The notes: generated by a model from the sequence alone, not told the origin. A DNA stretch of 64,000 nucleotides from JAFEDN01 sp965651935 (GCA_965651935.1 CBFGTC010000007.1:15192-79191); one strand, 5' to 3'. Positions 54,074 through 63,946 are shown, counted from the stretch's first letter. Program-made: numbers and translations.

Positions 54074-54119
54074 GTTTATATCTTGCGCATTGGCAAGCCA
54101 ATTGCTCGGAATGAAAAAG
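54074..54119 (-). repeat. Dispersed intergenic repeat, copy D (right module)
   Basis: Minus-strand right module from CATTCCGAGCAATTGGC through TTGCCAATGCGCAAG to ATATAAAC, nearly identical to copies A and B. Fills the gap between dnaJ and proB and is oriented toward proB, as copy C is toward pyrC. Confidence 0.8.
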
Positions 54120-54122
54120 TAG

Positions 54123-55247
54123 CTATTTCTCCTGAGAAAAAAAGCGTTTTACGGCATCGAACCAAGTTTGCGCTTGGGGACTGTGATTTTTACCGTCTTT
54201 GGCCATTTCAGCTTCGAATTCACGCAGCATTTCTTTTTGACGGGTGTTTAAATGCACCGGTGTTTCTACTATGATCCGGCATAATAAATCACCGATTGAA
54301 CCACTTCGCAACGCTTTGACGCCTTTGCCTCGTAAACGGAATAATTTACCCGTTTGGGTTTCGGCTGGGATGGTTAAGGTGACTTGACCGTCTAAAGTGG
54401 GGACTTGTATTTCGCCTCCCAAAGTGGCGGTGATAAAATTTAATGGCACTTCGGTGTATAAATCATTTTCTTGACGAGAAAAGATGGGATGCTCGCGTAC
54501 TCGAATTTGCACATATAAGTCTCCCGCCTCCGCACCCGCGCCTCCAGCTTCGCCTTCGCCGGCTAAACGCACGCGATCGCCATTGTCTACCCCTTGAGGG
54601 ATTTTTACTGATAAAGTCTTCTCTTGTTGTACTCGTCCTTGCCCATGGCATTTACGGCAAGGATCACTGATCACTTTTCCACGGCCATGGCAGTTGGAAC
54701 AGGTTTGCTGGACTGCAATAAAACCGTGTTGTATCCTCACTTGCCCATTACCATTACAGGTTTTGCAGGTAACCGGTTTACTGCCTTTTTTAGCTCCGCT
54801 GCCTTCGCATTCTCCGCAGTTGACTAAAGTCGGGATTTTGATATTTTTAGTTACACCACGGACAGCCTCTTCCAGATCCAGCACTACTTCATATACTAAA
54901 TCTGAGCCTCGCTGAGATTTTTGCCGGCCTCGGCCTCCACCAAAAATATCGCCAAAAATATCGCCAAAAATATCTCCCACATCTTGGAACCCAAATCCCC
55001 CTGCTCCACCGCGGCTTGGATCAACTCCAGCATGTCCAAATTGATCATAAGCCGAACGTTTGCCTTCATCTGATAAGATGTTATATGCCTCGTTAATTTT
55101 TTTGAATCGCGCTTCCGCTGCCTGGTCTCCCGGATTGCGGTCAGGATGATATTTCATGGCATGGCGGCGATATGCTTTTTTGATATCAGCGGCACTTGCA
55201 TTTCTCGGGACGCCCAACATTTCGTAATAATCTTCGGTAGTTGACAT
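54123..55247 (-). CDS. dnaJ: Co-chaperone DnaJ
   Basis: Hsp40 partner of DnaK. The J domain has the HPD tripeptide in KYHPDRNPG (about 36-44). A Gly/Phe-rich segment with three GDIFGDIF-type repeats follows. Four zinc motifs are present (CGECEGSG, CKTCNGNG, CSNCHGRG, CRKCHGQG), then the substrate-binding C-terminal domains. Length 374 is normal. It follows dnaK with 108 bp that contain a strong hairpin. Confidence 0.98.
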   Translation of the reverse strand: MSTTEDYYEMLGVPRNASAADIKKAYRRHAMKYHPDRNPGDQAAEARFKKINEAYNILSDEGKRSAYDQFGHAGVDPSRGGAGGFGFQDVGDIFGDIFGDIFGGGRGRQKSQRGSDLVYEVVLDLEEAVRGVTKNIKIPTLVNCGECEGSGAKKGSKPVTCKTCNGNGQVRIQHGFIAVQQTCSNCHGRGKVISDPCRKCHGQGRVQQEKTLSVKIPQGVDNGDRVRLAGEGEAGGAGAEAGDLYVQIRVREHPIFSRQENDLYTEVPLNFITATLGGEIQVPTLDGQVTLTIPAETQTGKLFRLRGKGVKALRSGSIGDLLCRIIVETPVHLNTRQKEMLREFEAEMAKDGKNHSPQAQTWFDAVKRFFSQEK

Positions 55248-55301
55248 TTTATGTATCCAGCTGCTGTGTACTTATGATTTCGATCAAGGTAGGGAATGGG
55301 C

Positions 55302-55350
55302 GGGACAAATGAAAGGGGGGAAATCGCGATTCCCCCTTTCAAAACCCTAT
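55302..55350 (-). repeat. Dispersed repeat palindrome, copy E (dnaK-dnaJ gap)
   Basis: Minus strand GGGTTTTGAAAGGGGGAATC continuing CGCGATT-type core and a complementary CCCCCCTTTCATT arm (core 55311-55340). It has the same core and layout as the palindrome of copy A, but with different arm bases that remain complementary. Confidence 0.7.
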
Positions 55351-55355
55351 TGCCG

Positions 55356-57302
55356 TTATTCTCCTTTCTTTTTATCTTCTTCTTTCACTTCCTCAAATTC
55401 AGCATCGACAACGTCTTCCTTGGCGCCGCTCGATTTAGACTCCCCAGCGCCTGGTGCTTCACCTGTAGCGCCCCCTTGCCCACCCTTCGCTCGGGCTTGC
55501 TCGGAGATTTTGCCGAAAAGTTGAGAAAGCTCTTCCGTCTTAGCTTCAATCTGAGCTTTATCATCACCCTTAATCAAACCTTTTAACTGCTCAATAACTT
55601 TCTCTAGCTCTTTACGATCTTCATCACTGATAGCCGCACCTAAATCGGTTAAGGATTTCATGACCGTATGGATTAAATTATCGGCTTTATTGCGGACGTC
55701 CACTAATTCGTGGAAACGACGGTCCGCTTCTTTATTGGCTTCGGCATCTTTCACCATTTTCTGAATTTCTTCATCCGATAAACCACTAGATGCTTTAATT
55801 TGAATAGATTGTTGCTTGCCGGTAGCTTTGTCTTTCGCTGACACGTGTAAAATACCGTTAGCGTCAATATCGAATGTCACTTCAATTTGAGGCGTACCGC
55901 GCGGCGCCGGCGGGATGTCTGCTAAATCAAAACGGCCCAGCGACTTGTTGGCCGAAGCCATTTCCCTTTCACCTTGTAAAACGTGAATGGTCACGGCGGT
56001 TTGATTATCGTCCGCCGTAGAAAATACCTGCGAAGTTTTGGTTGGGATAGTGGTATTTTTTTCAATCAGCTTCGTCATAACGCCGCCCATGGTTTCAATA
56101 CCCAGAGATAAAGGTGTGACGTCTAACAATAAAACGTCTTTCACTTCCCCGGATAAAACCGCCCCTTGAATTGCCGCACCAATCGCCACAGCTTCATCCG
56201 GATTCACGTCGTGGCGGGCTTCTTTACCAAAGTAATTTCTAACGGCTTCTTGAACTTTGGGCATACGGGTTTGACCACCTACTAAAATCACATCGTCGAT
56301 TTCGGATATTTTCAATCCGGCGTCTTTGATGGCGATTTTGCAGGGCTCCATGGTGCGTTGGATTAGATCTTCTACTAAAGCTTCTAATTTAGCGCGAGTG
56401 ACACGGATATTTAAGTGTTTAGGCCCGCTGGCATCCGCCGTGATGTAAGGCAGATTGACATCCGTTTGCTGAGAGGAAGACAATTCAATTTTGGCTTTTT
56501 CTGCGGCTTCTTTTAGACGTTGCAAGGCCAATGGATCGGTGTGCAAATCAATGCCGCTTTCTTTTTTAAATTCATCGGCCAAATAATCGATTAAGCGTAA
56601 GTCGAAATCTTCTCCACCGAGAAAGGTGTCACCGTTGGTAGCCAAAACTTCAAATTGATGTTCGCCATCGACTTCCGCTATTTCAATAATGGAAATATCG
56701 AAGGTTCCACCCCCTAAGTCATACACTGCAATTTTGGTGTCGCCTTTTTTCTTATCCATACCATAGGCCAATGCCGCCGCGGTGGGTTCATTGATGATCC
56801 GCTTGACTTCTAACCCAGCAATTTTACCAGCATCTTTAGTGGCTTGGCGCTGAGAGTCATTAAAGTAGGCTGGGACGGTGATAACGGCTTCAGTTACCGG
56901 TTCGCCTAAATAATCTTCCGCGGTTTTCTTCATCTTAATCAGAATTTGAGCGGATATTTGTTGCGGCGCTAATTTTTCGCTGTTCACATCTACCCATGCA
57001 TCACCATTATCCGCTTCAATAATTTTGTAGGGCACCATTTTAATATCTTTTTGCACTACGTTATCTTTAAACTTACGGCCAATCAGGCGTTTAATCGCAT
57101 AAAGAGTATTTTTGGGGTTAGTCACGGCTTGACGCTTAGCGGAAGCGCCGACCAGAATCTGACCATCTTTATTGTATGCGACAATAGAGGGGGTGGTGCG
57201 TGCGCCTTCGGCGTTTTCAATCACCCGCGCTTTACCGCCCTCCATAATTGCTACGCAAGAATTCGTTGTTCCAAGATCGATACCTATAATTTTACTACTC
57301 AT
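55356..57302 (-). CDS. dnaK: Chaperone DnaK (Hsp70)
   Basis: ATP-dependent chaperone. The start at MSSKIIGIDLGTTNSC (648 residues) has GAGGA upstream; five earlier in-frame codons are rejected. Nucleotide-binding signatures are IGIDLGTTNSCV, IAVYDLGGGTFDISI and ILVGGQTRMPKVQ; the linker is DVLLLDVTPLSLGIET; the tail is Gly-rich and acidic. Canonical grpE-dnaK-dnaJ order. Confidence 0.99.
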   Translation of the reverse strand: MSSKIIGIDLGTTNSCVAIMEGGKARVIENAEGARTTPSIVAYNKDGQILVGASAKRQAVTNPKNTLYAIKRLIGRKFKDNVVQKDIKMVPYKIIEADNGDAWVDVNSEKLAPQQISAQILIKMKKTAEDYLGEPVTEAVITVPAYFNDSQRQATKDAGKIAGLEVKRIINEPTAAALAYGMDKKKGDTKIAVYDLGGGTFDISIIEIAEVDGEHQFEVLATNGDTFLGGEDFDLRLIDYLADEFKKESGIDLHTDPLALQRLKEAAEKAKIELSSSQQTDVNLPYITADASGPKHLNIRVTRAKLEALVEDLIQRTMEPCKIAIKDAGLKISEIDDVILVGGQTRMPKVQEAVRNYFGKEARHDVNPDEAVAIGAAIQGAVLSGEVKDVLLLDVTPLSLGIETMGGVMTKLIEKNTTIPTKTSQVFSTADDNQTAVTIHVLQGEREMASANKSLGRFDLADIPPAPRGTPQIEVTFDIDANGILHVSAKDKATGKQQSIQIKASSGLSDEEIQKMVKDAEANKEADRRFHELVDVRNKADNLIHTVMKSLTDLGAAISDEDRKELEKVIEQLKGLIKGDDKAQIEAKTEELSQLFGKISEQARAKGGQGGATGEAPGAGESKSSGAKEDVVDAEFEEVKEEDKKKGE

Positions 57303-57368
57303 TGCTTTATTCCTCATTAAAAGAAAAAACTTGTGAATACCCTGTAAATGGGGACGCTAGTTTGAATT

Positions 57369-57977
57369 TCAAGTAGTCACCATTACCATTGCCGCGCGCA
57401 ATACTCGCTCGTGCAATTGATAGCCTTTTTGTAAGACTTGGGCAATGGTATTGGATTTGGCACCGGGGACTTCTTGCATACCCATTGCTTCATGAAGTTT
57501 AGGGTCAAAAGGCTCTCCCACTGCGGGATCAATGACTGTAACGCCAAATTTAACCAAAGTTTTGTTTAATAAATCCAAGGTTAATTGCATGCCTTCGTGC
57601 ATGGATTTGATCTTGGGGTCTTTGTTATCCCCGCTTTGTAAGCCTCGAACCAGGCTATCTGCTACGGGAAGTAAGGATTGTATCAATTGTTCTGTACCAT
57701 ACTTATAGGCATTATTCAGATCTCGCTCTGATCGTCTGCGGAAATTTTCGAGCTCTGCCTGGGCTCGTGCCGTTTGTTGTTTATATTCATCAACTTGTTT
57801 TTCTTGGTAAGTGAGCTGATCTTCTAATTTTTGACGGCTGGCAAATTCCAATTGACTCTCTTCATTCACGTTCTCAATATCGGCATCTGAATTGTCATTA
57901 TCAGACTCCGCCTCATTTTGGTTTTGTTGCGCAAATTTTTGCCATTTGTCTGTATCATGTGGATTGTGATTACTCAT
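57369..57977 (-). CDS. grpE: Nucleotide exchange factor GrpE
   Basis: Releases ADP from DnaK. The start MSNHNPHDTDKWQKF (GGAGGAG upstream) gives 202 residues; a longer frame covers the promoter and is rejected. An acidic N-terminus precedes a long coiled coil (about 55-105), then ARAQAELENFRRRSERD and the beta domain ending LLRAAMVMVTT-type residues. First gene of the grpE-dnaK-dnaJ run. Confidence 0.96.
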   Translation of the reverse strand: MSNHNPHDTDKWQKFAQQNQNEAESDNDNSDADIENVNEESQLEFASRQKLEDQLTYQEKQVDEYKQQTARAQAELENFRRRSERDLNNAYKYGTEQLIQSLLPVADSLVRGLQSGDNKDPKIKSMHEGMQLTLDLLNKTLVKFGVTVIDPAVGEPFDPKLHEAMGMQEVPGAKSNTIAQVLQKGYQLHERVLRAAMVMVTT

Positions 57978-58009
57978 AAAATTCTTCTCCTCCAAAATCG
58001 GTTTTTGTT

Positions 58010-58039
58010 TATATAGTAGCTCCCTGCTCAATATTCAAG
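58010..58039 (-). promoter_or_regulatory. Promoter upstream of grpE (heat-shock-like -35)
   Basis: Minus strand: TTGAAT (58033-58038), 17-bp spacer, TATATA (58010-58015). The -35 is preceded by CCC (CCCTTGAA), matching the sigma32 -35 core CTTGAA, but the -10 is sigma70-like rather than CCCCAT. Confidence 0.5.
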
Positions 58040-58158
58040 GGGGAAGATCAAATTTTCCAACATATTCTTCCCCTTTGCCATGTTAAGACCGGATTCTGGA
58101 AATTGCGGTTGTTGCACTGGGAATTTTTACCTTGTCATTCTGAAATGAGGTTGTTAGC

Positions 58159-58191
58159 ATTAGTATTTTTTTAACATGAAGTAATTAATTT
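58159..58191 (+). promoter_or_regulatory. Weak PmrA-like half-sites upstream of the 479-aa orphan
   Basis: ATTAGTATT-TT-TTTAACATG (58159-58178) has TTA half-sites 11 bp apart, then 7 nt and TAATTT. The layout matches the two better boxes, but the implied start point would trim the ribosome site. A competing promoter is TTGTCA (58132-58137), 17 bp, TAGCAT (58155-58160). Confidence 0.25.
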
Positions 58192-58204
58192 TCAGGAGAA
58201 TTTT

Positions 58205-59644
58205 ATGCGACGTGATCAGTTATTGGAATTAGGTTTATCAATTCTAACAGATTCCAAATCCACCATCCCAAAATATAACAATAAAATAAGTCAAGGTTTA
58301 ATGAAAAAAATGGCGCATACTGTCATCTCCGCACATTTATTAACTCAACTATTAGCTATTATCGATAAACCGGATATTAGAATTCGATATTCATTTAATA
58401 AAAAAGAAGAATCAATCATTGCTGAACTTGTCAGCTTAAAAAAAAATGAACCAGTCGAGACTTTCACACTCAATATTTTGAATAAAATTCAAACCAACCT
58501 ACTTGAAACACTCAGCAGTACGTTAAATGACCCCAGCAAAAATAGTTTTACTTTGATGAATTTTCGAACAATACTGAATGCGCTTCTCAACTATAAGCTT
58601 ATTTTTCAATTAGGTCTGCCTAACTTCCTTCTATATAATAAAATCGAATCTAAATTATTACCGGTTTTATTTAAAATGATGGGGGTTGAGCTTAGACTGG
58701 AACAGATTATAGAGCAAGACGAAACAAAAAAGAGCGATCCATTGGGGTCTGCCTCCAAGTTACTCCAATCCATTCGTCTTAATGAATACCATTCAAATAC
58801 TGTATATCTATCTGATATAGCAGAATCTCTCCCTGACTGGAGGGAAGGGATTATACTTGAGAATTGGAATCCGAAAAAAATTGCTCAAGATGTAATTAAC
58901 ATCTTAGAGAAATTTAACAATGTTCTATTTGATGCAACAATTCGCACGGAATTTTTAATTTTTCCTAAAAAAGCTACCATTAAATTAATAAAGTATAAAG
59001 ATACCTTGACAAACCTTCCTCGAATTGAAAGCTATAATTTTCAACTAATTACATCTATAAAGGAGAGTTTACCTGATTACGAAAACATATCCACAACACG
59101 TGATAGCTTCCTCAAAGCCTTTGAAGAATATAGAACAGTTCTAAATAAATCTATTATCCCCTCACTCCCTCATTCAGTAGACAATAAAGACTGTTTTAAT
59201 ATTATAGAACAGTATTGCAAATCACATTCAGGCATTCCCATATGGCGTAGCGAAAATAAACCCTCGCATGATTCTATCCGGATTTACTCCACCACGAAAA
59301 AACCTAATCCTATTCTTAACCCGGCTCCACAAAACTTACCCCTTTTGGAAGGTTTTAGTAATAGCTCTTCCACTTCCTCTAGCAGTTCGACTGTCATTTC
59401 CGAATCAGATTCTACCCCCCAAGTATCCTCTATAGAACAAGAACAAATACAAAATAGTATTTCTGATAGCAGCACTCGCTCTTTAATGTCACCATCTACC
59501 AGTTCAACTGACTTTAATTTATTTACAAATACACCACAAAATGGAATACAAAATTGGATAGTTAACTTTAGCGCATTCTTTAATCAAACAACTTCAACCA
59601 CTTCTTCTCCTTCTTCACCCAACCATGAGTCGCCAACACCTTAG
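58205..59644 (+). CDS. Orphan protein (479 aa) with Ser/Thr-rich tail, effector-like
   Basis: Not recognised. The ATG has AGGAG 6 nt upstream. The first ~370 residues are mixed alpha-helical, without signal peptide or membrane spans. The last ~110 residues are low-complexity, rich in Ser, Thr, Pro and Asn, with serine runs after residue 390, ending PSSPNHESPTP. Codon use is A/T-rich relative to nadK, which follows 17 bp later. A long disordered Ser/Thr tail is shared in style with the 1117-residue orphan. A translocated effector is possible; a nadK-recN partner role is not indicated. Confidence 0.82.
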   Translation: MRRDQLLELGLSILTDSKSTIPKYNNKISQGLMKKMAHTVISAHLLTQLLAIIDKPDIRIRYSFNKKEESIIAELVSLKKNEPVETFTLNILNKIQTNLLETLSSTLNDPSKNSFTLMNFRTILNALLNYKLIFQLGLPNFLLYNKIESKLLPVLFKMMGVELRLEQIIEQDETKKSDPLGSASKLLQSIRLNEYHSNTVYLSDIAESLPDWREGIILENWNPKKIAQDVINILEKFNNVLFDATIRTEFLIFPKKATIKLIKYKDTLTNLPRIESYNFQLITSIKESLPDYENISTTRDSFLKAFEEYRTVLNKSIIPSLPHSVDNKDCFNIIEQYCKSHSGIPIWRSENKPSHDSIRIYSTTKKPNPILNPAPQNLPLLEGFSNSSSTSSSSSTVISESDSTPQVSSIEQEQIQNSISDSSTRSLMSPSTSSTDFNLFTNTPQNGIQNWIVNFSAFFNQTTSTTSSPSSPNHESPTP

Positions 59645-59661
59645 GCTAATGTTATGCTTTA

Positions 59662-60555
59662 ATGATGACATCTATCCAGAAAATTATCTTAATGGGGCGT
59701 CCCAAAATATCCGGGGCGCCCGAAACAGTTAATGCGCTTTATCTGTTTTTAAGGCAAAGACAAGTTCAAATTGCTTTTGACGTGGAAACGGCGAAAATGC
59801 TGAAAACAGATGAAACACCTCTCATTATTAATGATAATATTTTAAGCAGCTTTCAGCTTGTCATTGTAGTGGGGGGGGATGGCAGTCTCCTCAATGCGGC
59901 CCATTTAGCCTTACCTTATGATTTACCGGTGCTGGGAATCAATCGTGGCAGATTGGGTTTTTTGACGGATATACATCCCCATGATTTAAATAAAGTGGCC
60001 GAAGTCCTGGATGGACATTACCGGATTGAACCGCGTTTTTTATTAGATGCACGCTTGTTTGCTGATGCTCGTAGCAATGCTTTTGCCCAAGGCGTCGCCT
60101 TGAATGATGTGGTGTTATTGCCCGGCGATATCGCCCATATGATCGCGTTTGAAATTTTCCTCGATGGTCATTTTGTATGTAGACAACGAGCGGACGGCTT
60201 AATTATTGCTACTCCTACCGGTTCGACCGCTTATGCCTTATCGGGTGGAGGCCCTATTTTACATCCTCAATTAGACGCCGTAGTACTGGTGCCGATGTTT
60301 CCTCATACTTTAAGCAGTCGTCCTATTGTGGTTTCCGGCAGCAGTGAAATTGAATTGCGCATTTCCTCCAGCAATAGCATATCACCACACGTGAGCTGTG
60401 ATGGTCAAAATCGCATCCCTATTCCTCCGGGGGGTTGCGTGCGAGTAAAAAAGAAATTGCAATTGTTGCGGCTAGTGCACCCTCAGGACTATAATTATTT
60501 CAAGACCCTACGTGAAAAACTCAAATGGGAGAATTCCCCTCAAGAGCGAGAGTAG
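59662..60555 (+). CDS. nadK: NAD kinase
   Basis: Phosphorylates NAD to NADP. The GGDGSLL motif (about 73-79) is the catalytic signature. NRGRLGFLTDI and the second conserved region with TPTGSTAYALSGGGPI follow. Length is 297 (296 from the second Met). The stop lies 6 bp before the recN start. nadK-recN adjacent to grpE is a common gammaproteobacterial arrangement. Confidence 0.96.
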   Translation: MMTSIQKIILMGRPKISGAPETVNALYLFLRQRQVQIAFDVETAKMLKTDETPLIINDNILSSFQLVIVVGGDGSLLNAAHLALPYDLPVLGINRGRLGFLTDIHPHDLNKVAEVLDGHYRIEPRFLLDARLFADARSNAFAQGVALNDVVLLPGDIAHMIAFEIFLDGHFVCRQRADGLIIATPTGSTAYALSGGGPILHPQLDAVVLVPMFPHTLSSRPIVVSGSSEIELRISSSNSISPHVSCDGQNRIPIPPGGCVRVKKKLQLLRLVHPQDYNYFKTLREKLKWENSPQERE

Positions 60556-60560
60556 TCTTT

Positions 60561-62231
60561 ATGCTGATTCATATCGACATTCAAAATTTTGTCTTAGTTG
60601 ATAAATTAAGTTTGGATTTTCGTAAAGGTTTAAATGTTTTGACGGGTGAAACCGGCGCAGGCAAATCAATTTGGGTGGATGCAATTGCCTTAGCATTAGG
60701 TGAACGCGCCGACTCTAAAGTGATACGCCAAGGTGAATCTCGTTGTGATATTAGTGTTGGTTTTGATCTTCGTCACATTGATAAAGCTCAGCAATGGCTC
60801 CAAGAACATCAGTTAGACAATCCTGAAAATGTTGAATGCATTGTCCGTCGAGTTATCCAATTGGACGCTCCTTCGCGTAGTACGATTAATGGTATCCCTT
60901 GCCCTTTGCATTTAGTTCGCGAATTTGGGGATTTAGTTTTAACTATCCATGGTCAAAATCAGCAAATGGATTTACTCAGAACTGATGGTCAGCAACAGCA
61001 ATTAGATAATTTCGGTAAACATCAGGCGCTTTTGCAGAAGATTCAGCGGATTTATCAAGAATGGCAGCATAATTTAGAAGAAGTCTCCCGTCTGCAAAGT
61101 CTGTTAAATCATCGACAAAATGAGCTAGATTTACTTCGATTTCAGGTGCATGAATTGGAACAGCTTAATTTGAAGGCGGATGAATGGCATACTTTAAATG
61201 AATCTCACAAGCAGTTCCATCACGCCTATCAATGGCGGCAACAACTTCAGCAAGCTTTATTACTCATAACCGATGACGATACTCATGCGGCTTTAAATCA
61301 AATTTACCGGGCTATGCATTTACTCCAAGCCATTAAATCTGATCAAGAGCCATTGCTTGGAATTCAACGTTTAATTAACGAAGCAGCGATTAATTTGGAA
61401 GAGTCCGGCAATCAACTGCGTCAGTATTGTGATCACTTGACTAGCGATCCTCATAAATTGGCTGAAATTGAACAACGCATGGATAGCATACATCAATTAT
61501 CTCGCAAACACCGTTGCACACCCGATGCATTATTTCAGGTGTTACAAAATTTAATTGCACGAATCAATGTATTGGAAAACGCAGAAGGGGAACTTAAAAA
61601 ATTAGAATTGCACCAAGCGACGCTTTTAAAAGCTTACCGGGTTGAAGCGGTGGAATTAAGCGCCATGCGTGAAAAGGCCGCGAGATATTTAAGCACTCAT
61701 GTGAGTGAATGGATGCAACAATTGGGAATGCCGGGTGGGCAGTTTAAAGTCAATTTAGAAAAAATTCCAGAAGAAGAGGTTCATGCTCTAGGCCAAGAAC
61801 GTATTCGCTTTTTAGTCAGCATGAATCCCGGTCAGGAATTACATGCTTTACAAAAAACGGCCTCGGGAGGTGAATTATCCCGAATTCATTTAGCTTTACA
61901 GGTGATTACAGCGCAAAGTGAACAAACTCCCACTTTAATTTTTGATGAAGTTGATGTGGGTATTGGTGGGCAAACTGCTGCGATTGTCGGTAAACTTTTG
62001 CGTCACTTGGGAGAAAAGACCCAGGTTTTATGTATCACTCATTTACCACAAGTCGCTGCTTACGGCCACCATCATTATAAAGTCAGCAAAATCATTCAAC
62101 CTGATAGAACTCGCAGTACTATCGAACCTTTAGACAATGACTCGCGCACCAAAGAATTAGCGCGTATGTTAGGGGGAGAAAATATTACCGCTCAAACTCT
62201 CTCTCATGCTTCGGAAATGTTGCAGATTTAG
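60561..62231 (+). CDS. recN: DNA repair protein RecN
   Basis: SMC-like ATPase in double-strand break repair. The start at MLIHIDIQNFVLVDKL (556 residues) is preferred to an upstream frame inside nadK. Walker A is GETGAGKSIWVDA (about 31-43), long coiled coils occupy the middle, the signature is ASGGELSRI, and Walker B TLIFDEVDVGIGG. Length matches the family. Confidence 0.97.
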   Translation: MLIHIDIQNFVLVDKLSLDFRKGLNVLTGETGAGKSIWVDAIALALGERADSKVIRQGESRCDISVGFDLRHIDKAQQWLQEHQLDNPENVECIVRRVIQLDAPSRSTINGIPCPLHLVREFGDLVLTIHGQNQQMDLLRTDGQQQQLDNFGKHQALLQKIQRIYQEWQHNLEEVSRLQSLLNHRQNELDLLRFQVHELEQLNLKADEWHTLNESHKQFHHAYQWRQQLQQALLLITDDDTHAALNQIYRAMHLLQAIKSDQEPLLGIQRLINEAAINLEESGNQLRQYCDHLTSDPHKLAEIEQRMDSIHQLSRKHRCTPDALFQVLQNLIARINVLENAEGELKKLELHQATLLKAYRVEAVELSAMREKAARYLSTHVSEWMQQLGMPGGQFKVNLEKIPEEEVHALGQERIRFLVSMNPGQELHALQKTASGGELSRIHLALQVITAQSEQTPTLIFDEVDVGIGGQTAAIVGKLLRHLGEKTQVLCITHLPQVAAYGHHHYKVSKIIQPDRTRSTIEPLDNDSRTKELARMLGGENITAQTLSHASEMLQI

Positions 62232-62308
62232 GTTTCTTCTCATTTTTTCTGACAAGCCTATGACGTAAATATTCGGCAAGTCCGAATATTTACCCTAGTT
62301 TTTATTAA

Positions 62309-63946
62309 TTATGTAATTTTTGGCACGAAATTGAGATCCCTCGGGTAAAGTCTCATATTATGACTCATTCTTGTCATATCATCCGCTACTTCCTTCTTTT
62401 GATTCAAAAGAGCTGTCTTTTTATTATTCAAAAACGCATGCATATTCGTGAGCGTATCAAATTTTTGCTGGGCTGCTCCTAATGGGTATAGAGGAAATGT
62501 AATTGAACGCTCGAAATATTCAAACAGCGCGTGGATATCTTGATAACTCATCTCATAATAATAACCATTATAGGTAACGATGCGATTATCTTTTTCGCTA
62601 TAAGCGCTATTACCCTTGACTAGCTTATAATAATTTATCACTCCTTCCTCTTGTAACTTGGAGAACATAGAATTCAAGGATGACTCAAGATCTTTTTCAT
62701 TAAAGTTGAAAGTTCCATTTTTTTGCACGAACAAGCTTAGCACTTGCGGACGGATTAATACTTCATAATGACATTCATATAATTCAATGAGGGATTGACA
62801 TTTATCAAAGCTTGTAAAAGACAGGTATTCCAAGATTATATTGTTTAAGCTGTCAGATAGTAATAACGTATTAAGGACTCCATTGATGTCTTTAACGCGA
62901 CGAGAAAGGGGTAATTTACCAAAAAATGGAAAAAATAAATATTCCTGGATTATATTATTTAAATCTTTTGTTAAAATCTTATTCGTATCCAGAACCAGAT
63001 CAATTTCCTTTTTAAGGCCCCTTTGAAATGGTGCTTTAAAAAAATCACTCGAGAACATATATTTAAACAAAGCATTAAATATATTTTTCGTTGTGGCTTC
63101 CATATAATCGAAATTTTCTATATAAATTCTTTTTATCACTTTTAGAGCAAATATCAAATTCATTATAATCGGAAACAATTGTTTTAAATCATCTCCAAAA
63201 AATTCGAATTTCGGTTGAGCCCCAATTAGATACAGTCTTTCTCTTAAAGTTTCACTGATTTGTGGGAAATAAGATAATCCAATACTTCTTTCTATTCGTT
63301 TATTATAGCTGATATCGAATAGAGTTTCGCTATGCAGTGACATTATATCGGCAAAAGGTAATGGGGTAAAATAATTTAAAAGACAGAATAACAATCTTGC
63401 GTAAATGAAGAGATTAGCAAAATCAATTCTTAAAATGGAAAACTCCTGGCCTTCGTATAAATAACATACATTTAAAACTCGTATCTTTTTATATTCCGGA
63501 TCATATCGATATCGCCACTCCCCATTACAGTAACTGGGAAATTTTTCAATTTTAAATATTAGTGGCTTAAAATAATGCCATTGAATCTTATTTACTTGAA
63601 ATTCAAAAGGTATACTTAAAATTATAGACGCGCTTTCATCTTTAGAGCATAAACCAAGCATCTCCTCGTTCCTGCTTTCCAGAATTTTGTCGGGTTCTTC
63701 TTTCCTCTCATCCTTTAATTCATAAATATTCTTGCTTAGACTGAAGACATAATCAGATGTAAATTCATCTGGGAGATATCGTAAAATATCACAGTAAGGG
63801 GGAGGGGATAAGATAAAATCTTTTGCATGAATTAACTTTGATTGGTGCAATTGCTCGGGATTAATAGGCCAATACGTAAGAGTTGGAGGCTTAAGAATTC
63901 CAAGCTTTCTAAAATTGTCTTCAATAAAATATGGACCTGCTTCCAT
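62309..63946 (-). CDS. Orphan protein (545 aa) with a duplicated motif
   Basis: Not recognised. An in-frame stop lies just upstream of the ATG, and the ribosome site is poor, so the N-terminus may be truncated or mis-assigned. The product is rich in aromatic residues, Leu and Ile. Two copies of a motif occur about 40 residues apart: LNNIIQEYLFFPFF and LNNIILEYLSFTSF. The motif recalls the short helix of F-box or ankyrin-associated segments in effectors, but that link is speculative. A C-terminal coiled-coil-like part follows. A/T-rich, convergent with recN, likely horizontally acquired. Confidence 0.8.
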   Translation of the reverse strand: MEAGPYFIEDNFRKLGILKPPTLTYWPINPEQLHQSKLIHAKDFILSPPPYCDILRYLPDEFTSDYVFSLSKNIYELKDERKEEPDKILESRNEEMLGLCSKDESASIILSIPFEFQVNKIQWHYFKPLIFKIEKFPSYCNGEWRYRYDPEYKKIRVLNVCYLYEGQEFSILRIDFANLFIYARLLFCLLNYFTPLPFADIMSLHSETLFDISYNKRIERSIGLSYFPQISETLRERLYLIGAQPKFEFFGDDLKQLFPIIMNLIFALKVIKRIYIENFDYMEATTKNIFNALFKYMFSSDFFKAPFQRGLKKEIDLVLDTNKILTKDLNNIIQEYLFFPFFGKLPLSRRVKDINGVLNTLLLSDSLNNIILEYLSFTSFDKCQSLIELYECHYEVLIRPQVLSLFVQKNGTFNFNEKDLESSLNSMFSKLQEEGVINYYKLVKGNSAYSEKDNRIVTYNGYYYEMSYQDIHALFEYFERSITFPLYPLGAAQQKFDTLTNMHAFLNNKKTALLNQKKEVADDMTRMSHNMRLYPRDLNFVPKIT

